A DNA stretch of 14,914 bases from Dehalococcoidia bacterium (GTDB taxonomy: Bacteria > Chloroflexota > Dehalococcoidia > Dehalococcoidales > DAOWKM01): the NCBI GenBank assembly GCA_030643695.1, contig DAOWKM010000078.1, positions 1-14,914 on the forward strand. Reading direction: 5' to 3'. A model generated the notes under the pieces. The model was given only the letters and a program-made list of their open reading frames with translations, ran no database searches and was not told the origin of the DNA. Position numbers and translations under genes: made by a program. Of this stretch, positions 1 to 4,657 are shown piece by piece (the first letter of the stretch is position 1; each line of letters opens with the position of its first letter).

Positions 1-1
1 A

Positions 2-364
2 GACCAACCAATAGTAAGCCGACTGGTTAAAGACTACAACCTTGACTTCAACATTTTGAAGGCTTCAATCACGCCAGAAAAGGAAGGGCTACTGGTATTG
101 GGATTGAGCGGAGAGCAGAAAGACTATGACAAGGGTATCAAGTACCTAACCAAAACCGGGGTGAGAATTCAATCACTTAGCCAGAATGTAATTCGTAATG
201 AGGAGAGGTGCACCCATTGCGGGGCTTGTGTAACTGTTTGCCCCACTGGTGCCTTTGAGCTTGAGCTCTTAACCAGGCGAGTTAATTTTTATGATGAAAA
301 ATGCTTAGCCTGTGGACTATGCATAAAGGCTTGCCCCCCTCGGGCAATGGAGCTGCATTTCTAG
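2..364 (+). CDS. NIL-domain 2x[4Fe-4S] ferredoxin, 5' partial
   Basis: The reading frame is open from the left edge, so the gene begins outside the window; the TTG at 56 is an internal Leu codon, not the start. The first ~45 visible residues (DQPIVSRLVKDYNLDFNI, then a segment with GLLVLGLSGE) match the NIL domain, a small ligand-binding-like domain also found at the end of methionine ABC transporter ATPases. The C-terminal half is a bacterial-type ferredoxin with two CxxCxxCxxxCP clusters (CTHCGACVTVCP and CLACGLCIKACP), so it should carry two [4Fe-4S] centres and transfer electrons in the cytoplasm. The next gene starts 3 bases after its stop and encodes a UPF0280 protein. From established knowledge of the Methanosarcina homocysteine genes, NIL-ferredoxin, COG1900 and COG2122/UPF0280 proteins belong together, so I infer a role in reductive sulfur transfer. 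Family assignment is firm; the exact role is inferred. Confidence 0.9.
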   Translation, partial: DQPIVSRLVKDYNLDFNILKASITPEKEGLLVLGLSGEQKDYDKGIKYLTKTGVRIQSLSQNVIRNEERCTHCGACVTVCPTGAFELELLTRRVNFYDEKCLACGLCIKACPPRAMELHF

Positions 365-367
365 CCA

Positions 368-1108
368 ATGTATGAGCCGAGAACTTACCGCCACTGGGTT
401 AAAGGTAAAGACCTAATCTCGTTTAATGTTGTGGTAAAGGAGACAGACTTATATATTCGCACCACGACTAACCTAAAAAGAAAGGCTTATAAATTAGTAA
501 CTAAGTATCGTGACGCAGTAGAAAGGTATATTGAGCGATACCCCGCCTTCCTAACCTCTGTTGAACCCCTTTCTGTTGGCGATGACGCCCCACCTATTGT
601 AAGGTCAATGTTAGAATCAGCGGGGAAGGTCGGAGTGGGACCAATGGCTTCGGTAGCCGGAGCTATAGCTGAATTTGTTGGTAATGAATTATTAGCTTCC
701 TCACCCGAGGTAATTGTAGAAAATGGGGGCGATATTTATCTGAAAAGCCTGAGGAAACGGCTAATAGGGATTTATGCTGGCAAATCGCCGTTAACTGGTA
801 AAATTGGGCTAGAAATCAATGGCAAGGATACACCGCTAGGAATCTGCACCTCATCGGGAACAGTAGGACACTCCCTAAGCTACGGGAAGGCTGATGCCGT
901 CGTCGTGCTGGCTAAATCAGCCACCCTGGCTGATGCTGCCGCTACCGCTATAGGCAACCTGATTAGTGAGCCCGGTGACATCCCGAAGGGGATTGAATTT
1001 GCTAAAGGTATTGAGGGGCTAAAGGGGATGATAATCATTAAGGATGACAAAGTCGGATTCTGGGGTGAGATAAAGATTTGTCAAATGTCTGGGTATAGCC
1101 CAGTATAA
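368..1108 (+). CDS. UPF0280 (COG2122) ApbE-like protein
   Basis: This 246-residue protein has the typical length and opening of the UPF0280 family (MYEPRTYRHWVKGKDL, then VVVKETDLYIR). This family is distantly related to ApbE FAD:protein FMN transferases. The central segment with VGPMASVAGAIAE and the following VENGGDIYL resemble the ApbE-type G-P-M-A and N-G-G-D elements. The catalytic activity is not established. It starts 3 bases after the ferredoxin stop with no strong Shine-Dalgarno of its own, so translation is probably coupled to the upstream gene. In anaerobic archaea and bacteria this family is encoded with NIL-ferredoxins and COG1900 proteins implicated in making homocysteine from sulfide and aspartate semialdehyde. 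That context is the best functional hint here. It could be a flavin-handling or persulfide-handling accessory factor. Confidence 0.9.
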   Translation: MYEPRTYRHWVKGKDLISFNVVVKETDLYIRTTTNLKRKAYKLVTKYRDAVERYIERYPAFLTSVEPLSVGDDAPPIVRSMLESAGKVGVGPMASVAGAIAEFVGNELLASSPEVIVENGGDIYLKSLRKRLIGIYAGKSPLTGKIGLEINGKDTPLGICTSSGTVGHSLSYGKADAVVVLAKSATLADAAATAIGNLISEPGDIPKGIEFAKGIEGLKGMIIIKDDKVGFWGEIKICQMSGYSPV

Positions 1109-1144
1109 AATTAAAGTAGAAGGCACCAGGAGAGAAGGCTATCA

Positions 1145-2119
1145 ATGTTTAAAACTAGGATTACCGAAATGTTTGGCATAAAATACCCTATAATTCAAGG
1201 GGCGATGCAGTGGCTATCACGGGCTGAGTTAGTATCAGCAGTGTCTAATGCCGGGGGGTTAGGAATTATTGCCTCTCTTACCTTTCCCACAATAAAGGAA
1301 CTTCGGGAAGAGATTAAAAAGACGAAAAGCATGACCGATAACCCTTTCGCCGTAAATGTTACCCTGCTCCCCACCGCCCGACCGGTAAACTATGAAGACT
1401 ATTTTAATGCCGCTATAGAGGAGGGAGTAAATATCATTGAAACCGCAGGGCGGAGTCCGGAGCCATACATGAAGCTGCTCAAGGATGCCAAGGTGAAGGT
1501 AATGCATAAGGTAGCCAGGATAAGAGATGCTAAAACAGCCGAGCGGGTAGGGGTAGATATAGTAACTATTGTTGGCTTTGAGGCTGCCGGGCATCCAGGA
1601 ATGGAAGATGTAGCATCTTTGGTTCTTATCCCCAGAGCTGTAGACTCAGTGAAGATTCCAGTTGTTGCTGCCGGGGGTATCAGTGATGCCAGAGGCTTTG
1701 TTGCCGCCCTAGCTTTGGGAGCAGAGGGAGTGCTTATGGGCACCCGCTTTATGGCTAGCAAGGAATGTGATGCTCATCCCAAGTTCAAGGAATGGTTACT
1801 ACAGCTTGGAGAAGCGGATACAATGATAATTCAACGTTCTATAAAGAATGCCGAAAGAGTAATAAGGACAGGGTATAGTCAAAAGGTGTTGGAGATGGAG
1901 GAGAAAGGAGCTACATTAGAGGAACTGATACCCATGATAAGCGGTGACAGACAAAAAGCGGCCTATATTAGCGGTGATGTTAGTGGAGCAGTAATGACCG
2001 CTGGTCAAGCGGTAGGGTTAATCTATGAGATACCCAGTGTGAAGGAAATCATTGAAGGTATAATTAGTGAAGCTAAACTAATCAGCCAGCGCCTCTACAA
2101 TATGAGAGATACCGCTTAA
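1145..2119 (+). CDS. FMN-dependent NPD/FabK-type oxidoreductase, copy 1
   Basis: This 324-residue TIM-barrel flavoprotein belongs to the nitronate monooxygenase (2-nitropropane dioxygenase)/enoyl-ACP reductase II (FabK) superfamily. The N-terminus has the FMN-site pattern IQGAMQW (residues 17-23) followed by VSNAGGLGIIAS. The segment GFEAAGHPG places His150 where FabK has its catalytic His. The phosphate-binding region is seen as VVAAGGISDARG followed by GTRFMASKE. The ATG is preceded by AGGAGAG at 1128-1134. It lies 36 bases after the UPF0280 stop and 14 bases before a paralogue, so all four + strand genes may form one operon. Sequence alone does not separate nitronate oxidation from enoyl-ACP reduction or another flavin reaction, so I leave out a gene symbol. 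Confidence 0.88.
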   Translation: MFKTRITEMFGIKYPIIQGAMQWLSRAELVSAVSNAGGLGIIASLTFPTIKELREEIKKTKSMTDNPFAVNVTLLPTARPVNYEDYFNAAIEEGVNIIETAGRSPEPYMKLLKDAKVKVMHKVARIRDAKTAERVGVDIVTIVGFEAAGHPGMEDVASLVLIPRAVDSVKIPVVAAGGISDARGFVAALALGAEGVLMGTRFMASKECDAHPKFKEWLLQLGEADTMIIQRSIKNAERVIRTGYSQKVLEMEEKGATLEELIPMISGDRQKAAYISGDVSGAVMTAGQAVGLIYEIPSVKEIIEGIISEAKLISQRLYNMRDTA

Positions 2120-2133
2120 AGAGGAGGCTACCA

Positions 2134-3201
2134 ATGAAAACAAGAATAACTGAGCTACTCGGGATAAAACACCCGATTATGTTAGCCGGAATGAACTGGG
2201 TTACTGAACCCAAGTTGGTAGCTGCTGTTTCCAATGCTGGCGGATTGGGTATTCTGGCTACTGCCCACCTTACCCCTGAGGAAACGAGGAGACAGATTAG
2301 GGAGATTAGAGAGCTTACCGATAAACCTTTTGGAATTAACCAAGCATTGTTTCTTCCCACATCCAGTAGGAATGTTGAGATAGCCATAGAGGAAAAGGTT
2401 CCCATCGTAAATTACTCCTACGGAAAGCCCTGGTTCGTTGAGCAGGTCCATGAGTATGGTGGCAAGGTCATCGGGACTATAGTCGTGGCGAGGCATGCTG
2501 TCCGGGCTGAGCAACTGGGCTGCGATGCCATCTCTATCACTGGCCATGAATCAGCAGGTCATGGGGGTGATGTTACCTCACTGGTATTGATACCCATAGT
2601 TGCTAATAAAGTAAGAATTCCCCTCCTGGCAGCTGGCGGTTTTTACGACGGCAGAGGGCTGGCATCGGCTTTAGTATTAGGAGCTGATGGCATATCTATG
2701 GGCACCAGGTTTATTATGACCAAGGAAAGCAACATCCACCCGCATTGGAAACAACTTATTCTCAACGCTACTGAGGGGGATACCCTTTACAGTAACCGTT
2801 TTGACGGAGAGCCGGGGAGAGTGCTAAAGACTAAAGGAGCTGAAGATATGATGAGAAGCCTAGGGTTTCCCATAGTAAAGGGCGTGACTGGTGCCTTACA
2901 TGTGAAACAAATGCTGGGGCTTTCCTGGCGAGAACTTCTTGCTGCTGCCTTCACCAGAGAAATAACCGAGTATGGCTCTTATGGGCCGCAGAATATTTTT
3001 CAGCAACTTCGTATGGCCGGTGGCACTATAGGTCAGGAGAAAGCAATATTTAATGGTGATGAAAAGCTCGGGTTTATGTTTTCTGGGCAGTGTGTTGGTG
3101 GGGTAAACGATATACCCAGTGTCTCGGAGGTGATGGAGCGAATCGTTACTCAAGCTGAGAAGGTGCTGGAAGCAGCCGGCAAAAAGTATACCCGAGGCTA
3201 A
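2134..3201 (+). CDS. FMN-dependent NPD/FabK-type oxidoreductase, copy 2
   Basis: This 355-residue paralogue of the preceding gene shares the same order of motifs: MKTRITELLGIKHPI at the start, VSNAGGLGILAT, GHESAGHGG with the FabK-position His at residue 143, LLAAGGFYDGRG, and GTRFIMTKES. It is about 30 residues longer; part of the extra length lies in a C-terminal segment containing ITEYGSYGPQN that copy 1 lacks. GAGGAGG at 2121-2127 lies 6 bases before the ATG, so it is well translated and probably cotranscribed with copy 1 across the 14-base gap. The two proteins have diverged strongly outside the cofactor motifs, so they probably act on different substrates or form a heteromer. Nitronate monooxygenase and FabK-like enoyl reductase are the two candidate activities. 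It ends 14 bases from the convergent ctaB stop. Confidence 0.88.
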   Translation: MKTRITELLGIKHPIMLAGMNWVTEPKLVAAVSNAGGLGILATAHLTPEETRRQIREIRELTDKPFGINQALFLPTSSRNVEIAIEEKVPIVNYSYGKPWFVEQVHEYGGKVIGTIVVARHAVRAEQLGCDAISITGHESAGHGGDVTSLVLIPIVANKVRIPLLAAGGFYDGRGLASALVLGADGISMGTRFIMTKESNIHPHWKQLILNATEGDTLYSNRFDGEPGRVLKTKGAEDMMRSLGFPIVKGVTGALHVKQMLGLSWRELLAAAFTREITEYGSYGPQNIFQQLRMAGGTIGQEKAIFNGDEKLGFMFSGQCVGGVNDIPSVSEVMERIVTQAEKVLEAAGKKYTRG

Positions 3202-3215
3202 ACTAAACGGTCTTA

Positions 3216-4064
3216 TTATAATAGCCAGATATCCAGGCACATAGCCAGAAATATTAAACCCAGGTAGGGAAAAGCGGATAGCTTATATAGCCGCCATGCA
3301 TCCTGAGAAGCACTGGAAACCACCAGCCGTAAACTGGCATAGACCATTGTAATACCTATTAGATTGGCTAATATCAGATAGAGCCAGCCGAAGTCGCCGA
3401 CAAAATAGAGACTGATAGAAGCAGCGTAAAGCAGCAGGCTGAATGCCGCCAGCACCTTTACCATATCCTTAACCTCCCAGCTAATAGGGAAATAGCGTAT
3501 CCCCGCATTGAGATAGTCTTCCCGATTAGCAATCATAATGCTCCATACATGCAGTGGTAGCCAGACAGCAATAAGAAGGCATAGAAGCAATATTTCCCAG
3601 CTAACAGTAGGCTCAATGGCAAACCATCCCATAAGAACTGGAGCGCAACCAGCTATCATACCCTGAGGGAAAACACAGGTCCATCGCTTCCGCCAGACTA
3701 CAGCGGCTATAGTTCCAATCAGGTCAGCCAGAAAACAATAGAGGTGCAATTGCCAAGCTAGAGCCAAGCCCACAACAACCAAGCCTATGGTTAACGGTAA
3801 TACCCTTTCCGGGGGGTCAATGCGTTTTGAGGGCAGAGCCCTGTTTTTGGTGCGCTCCATCTTGGCATCAACATCGCGGTCTAAATAATTAGTCAGCCCA
3901 TTGGCACCAGCGCTGGCTAATAGAATTGTCAAGGCAATAAGGAGCAACTTCAGGGACAGGTGCCCATTGCCAGCTATAATAGCAGCACCAATGCCGATAA
4001 AGGTTAATAGACTGCTCTGGCGTGGTTTTAATACCTCAATGTAGTTTTTAATCGTTCTATAAAT
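3216..4064 (-). CDS. ctaB: Protoheme IX farnesyltransferase (heme O synthase), probable ATT start
   Basis: This UbiA-superfamily membrane prenyltransferase transfers a farnesyl group to protoheme to make heme O. The first prenyl-diphosphate motif is NYLDRDVD followed by KMERT (from residue 59). The loop with VVWRKRWT and GCAPVLMGWF and the second motif REDYLNAGIRYFP (181-193) are CtaB hallmarks; hydrophobic helices fill the rest. The first ordinary start (TTG at 3947) would remove the conserved segment YIEVLKPRQSSLLTFIGIG and the first helix. That segment is in frame upstream. The only well-placed initiation site is ATT at 4064-4062, 8 bases after AGGAGG (4078-4073), giving 282 residues, the normal length. 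A 26-codon ORF overlaps this start. No cytochrome oxidase genes are visible, so the physiological use is open, and another UbiA substrate is possible. Confidence 0.85.
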   Translation of the reverse strand: MYRTIKNYIEVLKPRQSSLLTFIGIGAAIIAGNGHLSLKLLLIALTILLASAGANGLTNYLDRDVDAKMERTKNRALPSKRIDPPERVLPLTIGLVVVGLALAWQLHLYCFLADLIGTIAAVVWRKRWTCVFPQGMIAGCAPVLMGWFAIEPTVSWEILLLCLLIAVWLPLHVWSIMIANREDYLNAGIRYFPISWEVKDMVKVLAAFSLLLYAASISLYFVGDFGWLYLILANLIGITMVYASLRLVVSSASQDAWRLYKLSAFPYLGLIFLAMCLDIWLL

Positions 4065-4137
4065 TAGTGAAACCTCCTAATTGATGAATGCTGTCTATTG
4101 AGCTAAATCTTTTAAGCGGAATCCCAATTATGCGCAT
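4057..4137 (-). CDS. 26-codon leader ORF overlapping the ctaB start
   Basis: An ATG at 4137-4135 follows AAAGGAG (4149-4143) with a 5-base spacer, an excellent ribosome binding site. It opens a 26-residue frame (MRIIGIPLKRFSSIDSIHQL, then GGFTNL) ending in TAG at 4059-4057. The codons for Leu-Gly-Gly contain the Shine-Dalgarno of ctaB. The stop lies 8 bases into ctaB in another frame, so the ORF overlaps the proposed ATT start. I recognise no homologue. The arrangement suggests a leader peptide whose translation exposes or feeds the ctaB start by termination-reinitiation. An alternative is that an indel in this copy broke an N-terminal extension of ctaB, but the peptide does not look like CtaB and a complete Shine-Dalgarno sits at its end. 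Confidence 0.5.
   Translation of the reverse strand: MRIIGIPLKRFSSIDSIHQLGGFTNL
4073..4078 (-). promoter_or_regulatory. Shine-Dalgarno that decides the ctaB start
   Basis: AGGAGG on the - strand is a full match to the anti-Shine-Dalgarno core. Counting 8 bases downstream lands on ATT at 4064-4062, in frame with ctaB. No ATG, GTG or TTG lies within a usable distance in that frame. The site is itself within the translated part of the leader ORF. Confidence 0.7.
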
Positions 4138-4192
4138 AGCTACTCCTTTCCAATCAATCTAGTTACTAAAGAAACTTAACATAGTAAGTAAT

Positions 4193-4244
4193 AAAAAAGA
4201 GGGCTAGCAGCAATGGCGGATTATAACCTTGCCTTATGCCCCTC
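4193..4244 (-). terminator. Possible intrinsic terminator after ruvX
   Basis: On the - strand GAGGGGC (4244-4238) can pair with GCCCTC (4204-4199) with one bulged G. Inside it GCAAGG (4232-4227) can pair with CCATTGC (4216-4210) with one bulged base, leaving a 10-base loop. Six T residues (4198-4193) follow immediately. The ruvX stop codon lies in the loop. The stem is imperfect, so termination may be partial. If it works, it separates alaS-ruvX transcripts from the leader-ctaB unit. Confidence 0.42.
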
Positions 4245-4643
4245 ATCCAAATAACCTTGCAGGATAAGGGCAGCGGCGGCAGCATCATACCTAGCTTTTG
4301 CCCTGGATTTTTTGGTATTAACCGCCTGCCTCAACCGTTTAGCCGATACCGTGGTTAAACGCTCATCCCTAAACTCCACTGGAACTTTGGTATAGCTACA
4401 CAGTTCCTGAGTAAACGCCTTTACCTTCTCCGCCTGCTTACCTATGCTACCATCCATAGAGCGGGGCAAACCAACCACAATCTGGTTAACCTGGTGTTGG
4501 TCAACAATACTAATAATAGCCTCTATATCTGCCGCCTCATCTTCTCGGTTGATAATGGTAAACGGGCTGGCTAGTATACCCTCAGGGTCACTGAGAGCCA
4601 CCCCAATCCGCCTATCTCCGACATCAAGACCCAGACTACGCGT
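4221..4643 (-). CDS. ruvX: RuvX/YqgF Holliday-junction resolvase-like protein, probable ACG start
   Basis: This RNase H-fold protein of the YqgF family is implicated in Holliday-junction processing and 16S rRNA maturation. The first ordinary start codon (GTG at 4601) falls inside the conserved core at VALSDPEG and would delete the catalytic Asp. In frame upstream lies RSLGLDVGDRRIG, which aligns with the canonical family N-terminus. The codon aligning with the initiator Met is ACG at 4643-4641, 6 bases after GGAGG (4654-4650). With it the protein has 140 residues, the usual size. Asp7 (LGLDVG), IVVGLPRSMDGSIG, Glu94 in FRDERLTT and Asp120 in YDAAAAAL supply the expected active site. It begins 14 bases after the alaS stop and is surely cotranscribed with it. 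A sequencing error at the start codon is the main alternative. Confidence 0.88.
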   Translation of the reverse strand, partial: TRSLGLDVGDRRIGVALSDPEGILASPFTIINREDEAADIEAIISIVDQHQVNQIVVGLPRSMDGSIGKQAEKVKAFTQELCSYTKVPVEFRDERLTTVSAKRLRQAVNTKKSRAKARYDAAAAALILQGYLDEGHKARL

Positions 4644-4649
4644 TATATG

Positions 4650-4654
4650 CCTCC
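4650..4654 (-). promoter_or_regulatory. Shine-Dalgarno that decides the ruvX start
   Basis: GGAGG on the - strand begins 3 bases after the alaS stop (4660-4658). The codon 6 bases downstream is ACG (4643-4641), which aligns with the family's initiator Met. ATA at 4646-4644 is also in frame but only 3 bases away. No ATG, GTG or TTG occurs in frame before GTG at 4601. Confidence 0.65.
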
Positions 4655-4657
4655 AGA

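Noticed and set aside
1089..1103. Short inverted repeat CTGGG-TATAG-CCCAG at the end of the UPF0280 gene
   Set aside because: The stem has only 5 base pairs and no T run follows, so it is not a credible terminator.
1078..1111. TTGTCA followed by TATAAA/TAAAAT upstream of the first oxidoreductase gene
   Set aside because: The spacing from TTGTCA to the AT-rich boxes is 20 bases or more; the correctly spaced hexamer matches poorly, so I do not call a promoter.
1259..2547. Several open frames of 107-121 codons on the - strand
   Set aside because: They lie antisense within the two FMN oxidoreductase genes, have no convincing ribosome binding sites and show no family resemblance.
3196..3226. GGCTA and TAGCC arms flanking the convergent stops of the second oxidoreductase and ctaB
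   Set aside because: A 5-bp stem with a 21-base loop and no T tract on either strand is likely chance.
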